A DNA stretch of 64,000 nt from Isoetes taiwanensis. Lineage: Eukaryota > Streptophyta > Lycopodiopsida > Isoetales > Isoetaceae. Below are positions 20,966 through 34,493 of the stretch, piece by piece (within the stretch, counting starts at the first letter, position 1; the number at the start of each line of letters is the position of its first letter). The stretch spans positions 7,526,095-7,590,094 of the forward strand of contig JAJEKV010000063.1 in the NCBI GenBank assembly GCA_021234155.1, given 5' to 3'. The notes beneath the pieces were generated by a model. That model saw nothing but the letters and a program-made list of their open reading frames with translations, did not search any database and had not been told where the DNA came from. Made by a program: the position numbers and the translations under genes.

Positions 20966-23073
20966 TTTGGATGTTGTATACGTAGGTGCCATTCTTTGTT
21001 GCGTCGGTCGTTCGAACTAAAGTTTGCACACATTGAGAATTGTGTCAGGAGCAAGTATTAAAGCTATTCAAAGCTACTCGGGTCCTCTGCATGTGTATCT
21101 TTTCTTCTTTTTTTTTTTTATAATAAAGCATTTTGTACAAGAGATGGATTGTGCAAGGTTCAACCCTTTGGAATTTTCAAGTCACTCTTGGGGTTTGATG
21201 CTTTAGTTAATTTAGGTAACAATATTGCCAAGCCAAATTAATATGAAAAAGGATATTTTGTTTTTTGTTATTGATATCTTTATGCCTCTATATTTGGATG
21301 CCTGTTAGGAGTAGTTTAGAATAGAGTGACGATCAAAAACTTTATTGAAATCCCCAACTAGATCAATACGCATTTCAATAACATATGCAAAATAGCAAGA
21401 GCAAATTATAGCAGAATTGTAGGACCATCATAAATGTAGGACCACCAAGAGAAGCTGTTGATGCAGTTGTGTACTTGTGGTCTCCAAGGTACATTCTTGA
21501 TGCATTTAAATGGAGCGCGGATATCCATTTTTTCAAAGTCTCCTAAGGAATATTGGCAGGAGATTCAAAATGTACAAGGTGAAATGCTCAAATTGGGCCC
21601 AACATATCAACTTTTTGTATTCATGTTCAAATGTCTATACAATTTTAGGATTCTAGCACATTATATGTACATATGTGGATTGTGTGTTTTGGCTGATGTG
21701 GTTAATTTGTCCTTGGGTTGCATAGAAGCAACTTATGATCCTTTTTTCTAAATTCTCTTGATAGTATGCGAGTTTGTGTAGCTGTTATGGTGCAAGTTTC
21801 TCTTTTAAAAGATAAGATTGTTGATTGTCGTAGGTGTCTATCCACCTACGTTCACTCATCAACAAAAGTCATTTTGAAGCCAAAGCTCATGTCTATTGTA
21901 TTAATTGATGTCTTCCTTTGCAATTTTTGCCTAATGGCTCAGCTCATGTCTATTGTATTAATTGGCATTTTCCTGCTGCCTAGTGGCGTGACGTTAAAAC
22001 TACTATCTACTATCTTTGCAATTTTTGCTTAATGCCTCGTGTTAGGGTGTTTATTGCCTTACATGTTACATTTCAAAGTATGTTCTCGTAAATTGAATAT
22101 TGAATTTGTGTTCGTAATTGTTTGGGATGTTGGTTAAGCTCTTACATGTCCGATAGACTTTTGGTCGTAGTGGATGTTAAAACCAATTCAATTTATAAAC
22201 ATATGAATAGTGTACTTGTTGCTTCATTTGTGCTAATATGGCATGTGTATTTCACCAAGACTCTCTCTCGAGTGCCAGTTATGATTGTAACGCCTTTCGT
22301 GCAAGGCCTAAACTTACGCAAAAAGAATTTGGATTAAGCTGTTATAGTTACAACCAGAGTTCATTGGGGCTAAGAGTGTATTCAGAGCATGTCTAATGGG
22401 ACCACCATCTTGAGATGAACACGACATGGCAGATGATGGGAGGATTGAATTGTTGGTATATGGCAGAGCTTGAGGTATCAAAAGCAAGGGAATTGGTTGA
22501 GAAGACTCAGTGGTAGAGTAATCATAAAGCAAAGGATTAGAGCATTGCAAAAATTGCAAGGCATGATATTTTGGGGCCCTACAACGCATGTCAATGTAAG
22601 TAGAGGATTTTATTTCCAGGTGTTCGTAAACTATAGTTCATAGGCCCATTTATAGTACAAAATGCACCTTTCAACTACAAATAGTGTATACCTATACAGA
22701 AATGTCTATCACCGAGTGTTCCTGAGAAAGTCCAAACTAATTCACCCAGGACTCAAGGACAGGCTTTTTGTTTGTACATTTGATACCACTTTTGAATTTG
22801 CCTCCAATAAAATTGGATACGCATCAAGAATAAGAAAATAAATGAAATTGATAAGCAGGGAACAAAATGTTTATCAAAGAGTTTGTTTTTCAATGAGGTG
22901 TGTGGATGCATGTAGACTGTTCACCAAATATCTATGCTCATTGTTAGAGGAGATGCAATTTAACTTCACTGAGCCAAAGACACGTTACACGCTGAAAAAA
23001 GTGGGGACACCCTTCACCAAAAATGTGCAGAGTTTGCTTCGTTATCGTAGAGTCATCAAATGAAATTTAATTG

Positions 23074-24960
23074 CAAGTCTCCATTCTAATAGACAATGAT
23101 CAGCTGCATTGAATGGCCATCGGGCAAAGGGTTTAGCTTAAAACTTCATGACTTTGGACTGGATGCATGCTGCCATTCCTGCCATTCTTAATCTTGAATT
23201 TTGTTCCCATATTTCGTAAACCATAGTTCATAGACCCAATTATAGTACAAAAACTTGTATATATATATATACAAGTATTTGTACCATGAGGGAGTGTATG
23301 AAGTCGAATGTACACACATTAGAAAGTATAACCCAAGTTTTGCCAACATTCTATTAAGACTGTCCAATATTCTAAAAACATCCCTAGATCCCTGTGCATT
23401 TCTCGTAGATTCCCTAAAATTCTACAAAGTTTCTCTTGGATTTCCTAAGATCCTACAAAGATTCCACATTATTCTACAGGGATTCACATGAATTTGTTTA
23501 AGAATCCCTAGATTCCCTTAAGATTCCCCTATATCCCCTTAGATTCCCTAAGGTTCCTTAAGAATACCCCAGGATTCTCATAAGATTCCCCTATGTTTCC
23601 CAAAGATTCTCCCAAGGTTCCTTAGATTCGCTTAGACTCTATGAAGATTCCCCTAGTCTTGAGAGTTTTAGCGACGCTCATGGAGTCTTGAGAAGCTAGA
23701 ACTTTCAGAAGAGAAGAAGGAAAGGAATAATTTTCCAAAGATTCTAGGCCCTTAGTTTAAAAAAAAAGGGTGGTGGAAGGAAAACCAAATAGGTTGCCAC
23801 GTAGTTCACATGACATCAAGCTCGTCCTCATGGTTAAAGATCGAAAGAAAACATGAAAAGAAAGCAAAATATAGCTTTGCCACGTTCCACATTAGGTTTT
23901 TCTATAATAAAAGGAAAAAAATGTTGCCATGTAGTTACATCAAGCTCGTCCTCATGGTTAAAGTTTGAAAGAAAACTTGAAAAGAAAGCAAGATATGCTT
24001 GCCACGTTTCACATTAAGATTTTTATATTCTATATTAAAAGGCAAAAAATGCATAAATTAATTACAATGCCACCTCAAAATCTATATATTAAATATAGAT
24101 AAGATATAGTGGCAAATAAATGCACATGCCACCTCAACTAACACCTCATGATTACAATATTTAAATGCTTGCATGCACATGTATGCCTAACCACATGCAT
24201 AGGAACTTCTTGTCACCTTCCTCTCTTATAGTTTGAACGATCCAGATTTCACCTTCCCCCATCTAACGGCCCATGTGCATGGTGCATGGCCCATGCATGT
24301 ATGTGCATATGTATGCATGTGCACATCGTGCCCATCCATGCATCACATGAGGTGGAATTATAACAACCCTTGATTTTGTCATTTGACGGCTAGGATCAAT
24401 CTCTATGAACATGACCCATGGGATGACAAAATCACACATCGATCACGCTGGCTCCAAATGCGACAAAATAGTGCCAAAGCACCACTCCTTAGAAAGGTCT
24501 CGACGAGAGGAATCCAACGGCGTAGGCCCCACCTTCATCCGACCCCTCTACTGCAAGCTACGGGCCTTCGAAGACGATTAAACAGAAGGAAGCTTCCTAG
24601 AAAGTCCATTCATAAATACTTTGCCACCTCACTACCTTTTTTTATTAATGAGGGTGTGTTTTTATTAATGAGGGTGCCACCTCACCTCCTTTAAAAGAAA
24701 AAAATCAATTTAATATTAAAAAGTTAATGGCTAGGATTTATGCTCACCTTTTAATCTAACGGTTGAGATCTGCTGCACCAACTTTTTTTTTTTGGCACCT
24801 TCCTTGCACCTTCTTCACAAAAATCAAGGGCTAGGATTTATTCTCCTCTTTTGATCCAACGGTTTGGGGATGTGGTGCATGCTCCCATGCATGCCCATGC
24901 ATGCCCATCATGGCCATCCATGCACCTCAATGAGGTGGCTATCTATAATGGAAGCTAGAT
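23074..24960 (+). mobile_element. composite repeat, copy A
   Basis: Starts with a Pol-fragment tail relic (TAATAGACAATGATCAGCTG, about 23089), then TTTAGCTTAAAACTTCATGAC, the boundary motif GTAAACCATAGTTCATAGACC (23216), a short (AT)n hairpin, an AGATTCCC-rich tract (23470-23660), GCTCGTCCTCATGGTTAAAG twice, and CATGCATG-rich sequence to about 24940. Copies B and C match it nearly base for base over about 1.7 kb. Without an intact protein it would be non-autonomous. The superfamily is unknown; no terminal inverted repeat or LTR was seen. Confidence 0.8.
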
Positions 24961-25204
24961 ACTTATGTCAATAGTGCATGGGATGAGGCCTACCATATCT
25001 GGATAAGCAACAACAAAATCAATCGCCCTTGGGCAAAGGGCAATTTTTCAAGCACGAAATTTTACCTAGCGAAATTGTAACTGGAGATGTGTCATTCAGA
25101 TTTCCAATGATTGGAAAAGAAATTTGAGATTTCATTGCTGTGGTTGGTTATGGTATTTTTTTTTTTCCTTTTATTTATTTCTTAACCAAAATAATATCCC
25201 CATA

Positions 25205-25456
25205 AATAATACTGAGCTTCATTGAATGGCTATTGGGCAAAGAGTTTAGCTTAAAACTTCATGACTTTGGGATAGATGCATATTGTCCTTTGTGCTATTC
25301 TTAGTCTTGGATTTTGCTCCTAGATGTTCACAAACCACGTTGGAAACAAGCTTTCAGCATGGCGCTTTCTTGACGACATTGGATCATTTTATTTTTGTTG
25401 ATGAAAAAAGTTCTAATAAACAATTGTGAGCTTATGGCTGCTAGAAGTTTTAATAA
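25205..25456 (+). pseudogene. older partial copy of the polymerase-fragment tail
   Basis: At 25344 the frame reads WKQAFSMALS, then a stop, and KKVLIN, ending NKQW-stop at about 25456. This parallels the tail of the main fragment in copy B (AFSMALP...EEVLINSG...NKQW-stop). Here the Gln codon CAA is still present where the main copies have TAA. The preceding TTGAATGGCTATTGGGCAAAG matches the sequence after the main fragment, so the two form a head-to-tail partial duplication. Confidence 0.65.
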
Positions 25457-25459
25457 ACA

Positions 25460-25875
25460 ATGGTGAGCTTGCCTGCCCTACCGAACCAAATTGATGGCTA
25501 TTCACCTAAAGTTAGGATTCAAGATAGTGGGGATTTTGATGGAGATACACTCCATGTATTTGTTCCGCAATCAGTGAAAACTAGGGCAAGAGTATCAGAG
25601 TTATTGCCTTTACAAAACCAGTTTAGTTCTTGCCAGATGGGACCACGTATCAAACATAGTTTCATTCAACAATGTCTCAAATAATGATGTGGAATGCAAG
25701 AGATGTACCAATTCCAGCAATTTTGAAGTTTCTAAAAGGACTATTATGGATTGCGAAATAAGCTTTCAGCATGGCACTTCCACTGGCATTGAATCATTCA
25801 TATTCTGTGGATGAAGAAGTTCTAATAAATAGTGGTGGACTTCTGACTACTAGAAGTTCTAATAAACAATGGTGA
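25460..25875 (+). pseudogene. RNA polymerase largest-subunit fragment (Pol IV/V- or Pol II-like)
   Basis: The largest subunit of nuclear RNA polymerases binds the catalytic magnesium with its DFDGD loop. The frame from 25460 reads GDFDGDTLHVFVPQSVKTRA then VSEL, which fits this motif and the following HVPQS-x-x-x-RAEV-EL segment. TLH after DFDGD is closer to NRPD1/NRPE1 (D-C-L/I-H) than to RPB1 (D-E-M-N-M-H), while VPQS-TRA-V-EL fits RPB1 as well. The frame stops at 25682; in the next frame, from 25684, MMWNARDVPIPAILK and, after a stop (TAA for Gln), AFSMALP and EEVLINSGGLLT match the PAIL-K-P-x-LWTGKQ-F segment. Sequence between the two blocks is shortened. It cannot make a working subunit. 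Assignment to the polymerase family is strong, to Pol IV/V moderate. Confidence 0.8.
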
Positions 25876-26197
25876 GCTTCATCTAATGGCTATCAGTCAA
25901 GAGATTTGGCTTAAAACATCATGATTTTGGGTTAGATGGATACTTCCATTTGTGTAACAGGACAATTGAGAGGGTAAAAATCTCAAACAAGACGCACATT
26001 AAAGACATTAATAGGTCACCATATAAATTAACTGATATGATACTTGAATTTAACTTGAGCAAACGAAACTTTGGGATTTACCTATGACATATGATAAGAG
26101 AGACTACTAAATTATACGAAACTATATGGCAATGTCGACCGATTCGGCTTCCACTACGAGTTGTTCTTCCACTATGAAGTCACCCATTGATAGTACA

Positions 26198-26308
<111 letters not shown>

Positions 26309-28082
26309 ATTTGTACCATGAGGGAGTGTATGAAGTCGAATGTACACACATTAGAAAGTATAACCCAAGTTTTGCCAACATTCTATTAAGACTGTCCAAT
26401 ATTCTAAAAACATCCCTAGATCCCTGTGCATTTCTCGTAGATTCCCTAAAATTCTACAAAGTTTCTCTTGGATTTCCTAAGATCCTACAAAGATTCCACA
26501 TTATTCTACAGGGATTCACATGAATTTGTTTAAGAATCCCTAGATTCCCTTAAGATTCCCCTATATCCCCTTAGATTCCCTAAGGTTCCTTAAGAATACC
26601 CCAGGATTCTCATAAGATTCCCCTATGTTTCCCAAAGATTCTCCCAAGGTTCCTTAGATTCGCTTAGACTCTATGAAGATTCCCCTAGTGCGAGAGTTTT
26701 AGCGGACGCTCATGGAGTGCGAAGCTAGAACTTCGTAGAGAAGAAGGAAAGGAATAATTTTCCAAAGATTCTAGGCGCCCTTAGTTTAGAAAAAAAAAAG
26801 GGTGGTGGAAGGAAAACCAAATAGGTTGCCACGTAGTTCACATGACATCAAGCTCGTCCTCATGGTTAAAGATCGAAAGAAAACATGAAAAGAAAGCAAA
26901 ATATAGCTTTGCCACGTTCCACATTAAGGTTTTTCTATAATAAAAGGAAAAAATTGTTGCCATGTAGTTACATCAAGCTCGTCCTCATGGTTAAAGTTTG
27001 AAAGAAAACTTGAAAAGAAAGCAAGATATGACGTTTCACATTAAGATTTTTATATTCTATATTAAAAAGCAAAAAATGCATAAATTAATTACAATGCCAC
27101 CTCAAAATCTATATATTAAATATAGATAAGATATGGTGGCAAATAAATGCACATGCCACCTCAACTAACACCTCATGATTACAATATTTAAATGCTTGCA
27201 TGCACATGTATGCCACCTAACCACATGCATAGGAACTTCTTGTCACCTTTCTCTCTTATAGTTTGAACGATCCAGGTTTCACCTTCCCCCATCTAACGGC
27301 CCATGTGCATGGTGCATGGCCCATGCATGTATATGCATATGTATGCATGCGCACATCGTGCCCATCCATGCATCACATGAGGTGGAATTATAACAACCCT
27401 TGATTTTGTCATTTGACGGCTAGGATCAATCTCTATGAACATGACCCATGGGATGACAAAATCACACATCGATCCATTTGGCTCCAAATGCGACAAAATA
27501 GTGCCAAAGCACCACTTCTTAGAAAGGTCTCGACGAGAGGAATCCAACCACAGTAGGCCCCACCTTCATCCGACCCTCTCACCGCAAGCTACGGCCTTGA
27601 AGGCGATTAAACAGAAGGAAGCTTCCTAGAAAGTCCATTCATAAATACTTTGCCACCTCACTACCTTTTTTTATTAATGAGGGTGTGTTTTTATTAATGA
27701 GGGTGCCACCTCACCTCCTTTAAAAGAAAAAAATCAATTTAATATTAAAAAGTTAATGGCTAGGATTTATGCTCACCTTTTAATCTAACGGTTGAGATCT
27801 GCTGCACCAACTTTTTTTTTTTGGCACCTTCCTTGCACCTTCTTCACAAAAATCAAGGGCTAGGATTTATTCTCCTCTTTTGATCCAACGGTTTGGGGAT
27901 GTGGTGCATGCTCCCATGCATGCCCATGCATGCCCATCATGGCCATCCATGCACCTCAATGAGGTGGCATTATCCTGGCCTTTCATTTCGTGATTGGACG
28001 GCTGGGATGAATCTCTATGAACATGGGCATGGGATGACAAAACACACATCTAATACGTGTATATATATAATATAATATATAT

Positions 28083-28240
28083 AATAGAGATGTGTGTAGA
28101 CATTTTGATCCTGGCCGTCCATTTCAGATCTGGACGGCCCACGTTAAGCCCCCAAATAAGCCACCTCAAATGCCCCCTTTATTTGGGGCTTTTGATCTCG
28201 GCCCTAGAATGTGCTAGATCAATGGCTTAGATTTAATCGC
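28083..28240 (+). repeat. CCGTCCAT / GGGGCTTTT module, copy 2
   Basis: ATGTGTGTAGACATTTTGAT, CTGGCCGTCCATTTCAGATC and TTTGGGGCTTTTGATCTCG are present. The same first part recurs at 36483-36560 in copy C's right flank. It lies some 170 bp upstream of a GC-richer stretch with an ATG at 28407. Confidence 0.8.
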
Positions 28241-28399
28241 CCATATTAATATGTAATAATTAATGCCAACTGATGAGGTGGCACAAGAGGCAAAGATATT
28301 CAATTTCTTTAGATGCCAACAATTAATATCTGCATGTTTGGGTTTTAAATTAATTAAAAGGGAATGTTAATTAATTAAATCTTTCAATTTTTGCCTCAT

Positions 28400-28620
28400 T
28401 TGAGCTATGGAAGTGCGGCTCCGTTCCTCGGACTCATCTTCTCGGATCTGTTCGCCCTTCCATTCCTCCATTTCTTTTGATCCATGGCCTAGGGTTCAAA
28501 AAATCTTACAATTTGTTTCCTTCCATGGTACCCAATATGCTGATATGCTGGGTCGGGTTGTTGGCGCCACAGGCGGCTTGTTGGCCATTGTCTCAGTCCA
28601 TTCTTCGCCTTGAAGCTCTT
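28400..28620 (+). other. candidate first exon, unrecognised
   Basis: An ATG at 28407 opens a 68-codon frame (MEVRLRSSDSSSRICSPF...) that is GC-richer than its surroundings and is followed by intron-like DNA. No family is recognised. Its place just downstream of the CCGTCCAT module resembles the arrangement at 18.5, 36.6 and 44.4 kb. It may be the 5' end of the captured unit that holds the carrier fragment at 29.9 kb. Confidence 0.3.
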
Positions 28621-29932
28621 GCGTTGGTCTGATTTCCGGCAATGGGCTATGAAAAAATGCATGAATCCGGTCAGAAAGGCAAGGATCAGTGCTAGTATAT
28701 TTTCAGATGCATTCTTTCTTTCTTATGCCTTGATGCATTCTTCCTTCTATGTTCTAAAGGCTAATTTGACAAGTCGCTGATGCAGGTTCGTGACATAGAA
28801 TCCGAGTCCTACTAGGGCGTTTACTCTTTGCTTGGCCTTGGGCTAGATTTTCTCGATCATCCGGCTCTCGACTCTGGATTTCATTGCATTTTCTGTACTG
28901 GGCTTCATTTCGTTCATGATCTTCTTCACCGACTTATTGGCAATCGAACTGGCATTGTGAACTTTGCATTCAGTGTTATTGTAACGTTTGGCTTGCCGAT
29001 GGATTGGAACGTGAACCTGTTTATCTAGTTAACCCAGTGAATACATTCACGTTAGTTTTTCTTTTCGGTGGAGATAGACGGAGATTATGGTGTTGTGGCA
29101 AGAACGCTACTATTGATAATGATGTCTGCTTCAAATGATGTAACTTTGTCTGCCTTTGCTTCTTCTTGCATTTGATGAAGAGGCTTGGAGTGCTCTTGCT
29201 ATCTTTTGGATGTGTATAGCCAAAGATTATGGTCTTCTATGGCATAATATCCCGCACAGACATGATACCAAAGACCAGGCAGGCATCTTCTTTTCCACGA
29301 GGATAGACAGAGATTATGGTGTCCATGGCACAATATCCTGCACAGACATGATACCAAGGATCAGCCAGGCATGTTTAATCCTTTCAGATTTGGTATACAT
29401 GGCTGCCTTAGATGATGTAACTTTGTCTGGTGTTTCTGAATATATGCTTTGTTTTTTCAGGGTTTAGTATCGCTTACACTTTCGGCAACACTAGAGCAGT
29501 TCAAGCCCAAAAAATGCAGCCACGAATCGTGCGAATCACAGGTTCATTCCATTTGGAGCGTAACATAAGGGAACAAACCAGGCCTCAGAGAAATCCAGAT
29601 TTCTAGTGCGTGTAGCTTTTATGTTCTCTTTAAACTTCTATTTTCCATTTTGAGATACTCTCTGTTTCGGGATTATGGCCATAGTTTGCTGGATCATAGA
29701 TAGCCACATGCTAAAACCATATTTTACATAAAATGGTCCCTCAAAGAGGTAGAAAGTATTTCTAGAACATACTACCACAGCCATGCTTCTGTTTGTTTTT
29801 GGTGCATTTAGAGGACTACAATTTCAGATGGTAATTTAAGTGAACTTTCATGTAATTATATGCCTACATTACTTCTAAATGTTTTTCAGGTGGATTATAT
29901 ATGTTGCAACCTAATTACATTTTCTATCGCAG

Positions 29933-30439
29933 AACGCCAAAGCACTTGCTTATTGGGGCATTTGCAGGTGCCACTGCTGCAACTTGCACAATGCCAGTAA
30001 GAATGGGGCCTATTCAATATACAGCTTTGTCTCTATTTCGAACCATACAATGCATGATCCAGAATTATTGTTTGATTATGTGCAGCTGAACGTCATTAAA
30101 ACACAGCAGCAATGTGGGATGTATGTCCAAAAGCATGCTTTCAACAATAACTTCAGCCTTGAAAGAAACTGGGCCAGTTGGACGCTTTGCTGGACTAGTA
30201 AGTTCCAAGCTCTATGAGCCTACATATCATAGAGGTTACAATCAGTACTTGTGCTGGGCTGGTTTTTATAAACATTTTGCTTGCAGTAAAGAAATGGTAT
30301 GCCATTGTTATTGTTATTGATACTGATAGTCTCATTCTTCGTATTACAGGGTGCTCAAGCAATTCATGTGTCCCTTGTATCCGCGCTTTTCTTTGGGTTG
30401 TTTGAATATTGCAAATTGTTACATGAACATTTTAGTTAG
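29933..30439 (+). pseudogene. mitochondrial carrier family, C-terminal repeat
   Basis: Three exons with canonical borders, 29933-29996, 30086-30197 and 30350-30439. Exon 1 reads LLIGAFAGATAATCTMP and joins exon 2 at PLNVIKTQ, the carrier signature P-x-D-x-x-K-x-R/Q with Asp changed to Asn. A one-base frame change near 30105-30111 leads to ITSALKETGPVGRFAGL, matching the E-G-x-x-x-L-F-x-G loop. Exon 3 gives GAQAIHVSLVSALFFGLFEY and ends in TAG at 30437. This is one transmembrane pair of the usual three, the last. Carriers of this family move metabolites across the inner mitochondrial membrane. The upstream repeats were not found, so this is a truncated or captured fragment; the substrate cannot be named. 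Confidence 0.7.
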
Positions 30440-33400
30440 TCTTTTTCCTTGAGCTAAACACTTCAGTTTGATTCTTCTTGAATTATGTAGCTTCAACAAC
30501 TAGTCTTCCTTTGTTAGGTCCTAGTTGCTTATTCATTTTCTCTACTTATTCTACATAGGTTGTCAAGCCTATTGGAACACAAGATGACAGACTTCTATTA
30601 CCAAAGATATGGAACAAACGAGGAGATAAAATCTGGAAAAGGCAATTTGTGCATACCGAATAAGTTGTAGATATGAAATGTTTGTTCCATGCATTGTATT
30701 TGTACAGCTTATCTACTTTACATTGGATTACTAGCTTCACCAATTATAGTTTTTATATTTGCAACATGTGTGATTAGCATGTTATTTGGAACTTATCTTG
30801 CACAATGGGTTCTCGCAAACAACGAAGGACCTCAGAAATGACAGAGGCATTTTTTTTATCTTATTTTTTAGACTTCAATAAGTAATAGACTCTTGAAAGT
30901 TGAATGTGTGATATGTGGCATGTTAACTGTTGTTATTTTTTCCCATGGATAATTGTGATTCTGCATTCCTTTGTTGTGTCATTAATATATATGACATGGC
31001 ATTTGTGATGTTGCAGAGGGATGTTTTAAGCACAGTTTGGCAGTATTTCCAAAATGGCATGGTAATTCTTGGAACATACTATTTGTGGTGGTCAACTTTT
31101 CCAGATTAATCTGGGTTGGAAAGTAAGTCTCATGGTTTTGAGGCATCATTTGTAGCCCTGTTTGCTTAATTGGGAGGTGGTATCTACACAAAGGATAACA
31201 ATTGATACTCAAGCTTATGGTTGTGGTAGTGTAGAAACTATTACGCTTGCAACGATGGCATCTCCACCAAGGTCAGGACTAAAATTGCTAAAAGTCCAAA
31301 CTTGCATGATTTCCAGCTGTATGGTGTAATTACCACCGTTGTTTTGTGTTTTATCATTTTTGGAGGGGTGAAAATTATCAATAAGGTGTCCTTGGCATTT
31401 CTCTTCCTATGTAATCATTACTTACTTTTTTTTTTGTTTATGCTTTCCTTGCATATCTGATGAAGCATCTCACAACTTCAAATGATTGCCTTTGTATTGG
31501 TTTGCTAGCCCTTATTCCCCCAGAATGAGTTGGGTCTGTGCATCTGAAGGTTGCAGTTAATATGTTATTAGTTGGTACTGCAGTTGGAGAAGTTGGAGAA
31601 GGTGTTAAGCTGTGAAGCCAAAATGTCCTTTTCGTTATCCATTTTTAATGTAAATAAAGGTAAGAAGGGAATTTGGAAATGTTAATAACATGTTGATTGC
31701 AGTTGCAAAGGTCAGGAAATTTGTGAGCGCGGAACTTGAATAGTGTTAATAAACCTGGATGCAACTTACGGCAAGGTGGTCTTCAATTATACCCTTTATT
31801 AGAGACTAACCTCTACTCACTTGATCATAGGAGCTTTTATTCTTTGCGGTCGTAGTTTAGCCTTGACTTAATAATTTTTTTTACTACTTTGTGTAAGGAG
31901 TATAGACTCTCTGTGGTGGTAGTCAAATGGTTTGGGAATACATGAAGGTTGTGGGGAGAAAGGTCACGAGTAATTTTGTAGGTTTGTTACTCCTTTCAAA
32001 AGAAGTAATAGTCTAGTCGATATGTGATAGTTGTGGCTTTGTTGCTTGTTGATCAACAAGTTTTTTATAGGTGAAAATATAGATTTATGACGCCGGAAAG
32101 GTTAAGAAAACATCACATTGCAACGAAAATTGTCATTCAAATTGTGAATTATGATAGTGTATTGCCAATTTTTTGTACATTTTGCTTTTGCTTTTGTGTC
32201 CATTATGAACTGGAAGATGCAACACACTAAAATTCATGAGGCAAATTCAACATAAGATGGGACCAAGGCAAAAGACTTGAAAATGACAAATTTAAGCAAC
32301 TATCTAAACGCACGAGACAAATTGATTTCAAAAGTTTTTGCGTTCAAAGGAAGCAAAACAATGCTAGATCCATGTTTTATAAAGCCTTTAGGAATTGAAT
32401 AACAAGATGAGAGGAAGTTTGGTGGGTGGACACTTTGGCCGCCAAGTTAACTTTAGCTATCAACTTTCTTTCAAAACTCTTCACAGAGAACTTTATCATG
32501 GTGAAATTATTTTTGCTAACAGACCATCTTCCCTTCACAATATCAATAAACCCCTTGCGTGCAGAGTCTCTCTAGTTTGTAGTATGTGCATGTACGAACC
32601 TATGTCTGGATAAGTGCATTGGATACAATCCACAATGGATGGCAGGTTCAATGCAATAGCTTTGTCTCAGTCGTGTAGATTGTTGTTTGGTATTCCCTTA
32701 AGTATATCAACGTGAAAGGAGCATTGTCAAATGAAGGCAGTTTTCCACTTTACAACACATGCATTGTGTATATGGCAAATCTTAGAGTGTGTAGAAAGAT
32801 ATTTCTTCAGTATGGAGAAAGGTATTGTTTGTTATGGATTGTTACACCTAACCAAAACATTACAAGATGGATGAGCTACAAATTATTTTAGGAGTAAGTT
32901 GTCGAGGATAAATGTTAAGCCTTGAATGGCATTTCAAATGCAATTTTAGGGACGTGGCTTTTTGTGTTCAGAGTCAACAACTCGCGAGTCGAGAATCCCT
33001 CACCCAGCCAGACTTTAGGAAGTACTCTCCGGCATGGTGAAGGTTTGCTGGCTTTGGATGATTTTGAGACATCTCATCAAAGAATGATCGACAATGCTTG
33101 GCAGTGTTTCTAAGTGAGTAGAAACAACAAAAAATATGATCATTGTGAAGAATTAAAACATTTATATTGTTTCATGCCAACCGTTACGCAACGAAAACAC
33201 GTTTTTGTTGTGAAAAAAAGAACAACCCACCCTTTGCGTAGACAATCTTTTGTATAGAAATTGCCACTTCCCGGTAACATTTTCTCGGTGAGAATGTTAT
33301 TTTGCAATACAACATGTGTCGAAATGCCTGTGGCCTCAAAAACAAATCCAAGGTTATGTAGAATAATGCAAATGTTTCTAGATAATGTTGGAATCTTTAT

Positions 33401-33600
33401 GGAATTTGAAAGAATGATAATTATAAGGGGATCTTAATATTTCCTTAGACTCTCTAAGGTTCTATGAAGATTTGTCTAGATCCTTTAGGATTTCTTAATC
33501 CGCTTAGATCTTCAATCATTGTATGAGGATTCCACTGAATTCGACTCTTTTAGTGTATTCCAATGCGTTTAAGCCTAGATTTTATTTCCATGTCTTCATA
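30440..33600 (+). other. no gene recognised
   Basis: T-rich intron-like sequence. A short stretch at about 31018-31062 (RDVLSTVWQYFQNGM after an acceptor-like TTGCAG) might be an exon relic. The right end (33400-33600) contains AGATTCC-type repeats and the boundary motif before copy C. Confidence 0.45.
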
Positions 33601-33659
33601 AACCCTAGTCATGAACCCATTCATAGTGAGCTTATGGCTGCTAGAAGTTTTAATAAACA

Positions 33660-34075
33660 ATGGTGAGCTTGCCTGCCCTACCGAACCAAATTGATGGCTA
33701 TTCACCTAAAGTTAGGATTCAAGATAGTGGGGATTTTGATGGAGATACACTCCATGTATTTGTTCCGCAATCAGTGAAAACTAGGGCAAGAGTATCAGAG
33801 TTATTGCCTTTACAAAACCAGTTTAGTTCTTGCCAGATGGGACCACGTATCAAACATAGTTTCATTCAACAATGTCTCAAATAATGATGTGGAATGCAAG
33901 AGATGTACCAATTCCAGCAATTTTGAAGTTTCTAAAAGGACTATTATGGATTGCGAAATAAGCTTTCAGCATGGCACTTCCACTGGCATTGAATCATTCA
34001 TATTCTGTGGATGAAGAAGTTCTAATAAATAGTGGTGGACTTCTGACTACTAGAAGTTCTAATAAACAATGGTGA
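33660..34075 (+). pseudogene. RNA polymerase largest-subunit fragment, second copy
   Basis: Same 74-codon frame with DFDGDTLHVFVPQS, the same stop, the same frame change and the same TAA in place of the Gln codon before AFSMALP as in copy B at 25460-25875. Shared lesions show that the fragment was already broken when the repeat was duplicated. No start or promoter of its own is visible. Confidence 0.8.
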
Positions 34076-34403
34076 GCTTCATCTAATGGCTATCAGTCAA
34101 GAGATTTGGCTTAAAACATCATGATTTTGGGTTAGATGGATACTTCCATTTGTGTAACAGGACAATTGAGAGGGTAAAAATCTCAAACAAGACGCACATT
34201 AAAGACATTAATAGGTCACCATATAAATTAACTGATATGATACTTGAATTTAACTTGAGCAAACGAAACTTTGGGATTTACCTATGACATATGATAAGAG
34301 AGACTACTAAATTATACTTAAACTATATGGCAATGTCGAACCGATTCAAGCTTCCACTACGAAGTTGTTCTTCCACTATGAAGTCACCCATTGATAGTAC
34401 AAA

Positions 34404-34407
34404 GACT

Positions 34408-34489
<82 letters not shown>

Positions 34490-34493
34490 AGTA
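34404..34493. repeat. (AT)n hairpin of copy C
   Basis: About 80 bp of AT dinucleotides between ACTTG and CAAGT, with the same flanks as in copies A, B and D. It is about 20 bp shorter than in copy B. Confidence 0.95.

Larger units (their letters stand above)
18951..23060 (+). other. intron-like DNA with no recognised gene
   Basis: T-rich sequence with scattered possible exon borders. A frame at about 21465-21535 (DAVVYLWSPRYILDAFKWSA) looks protein-like but is short and unassigned. Two internal duplications are listed separately. Confidence 0.4.
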
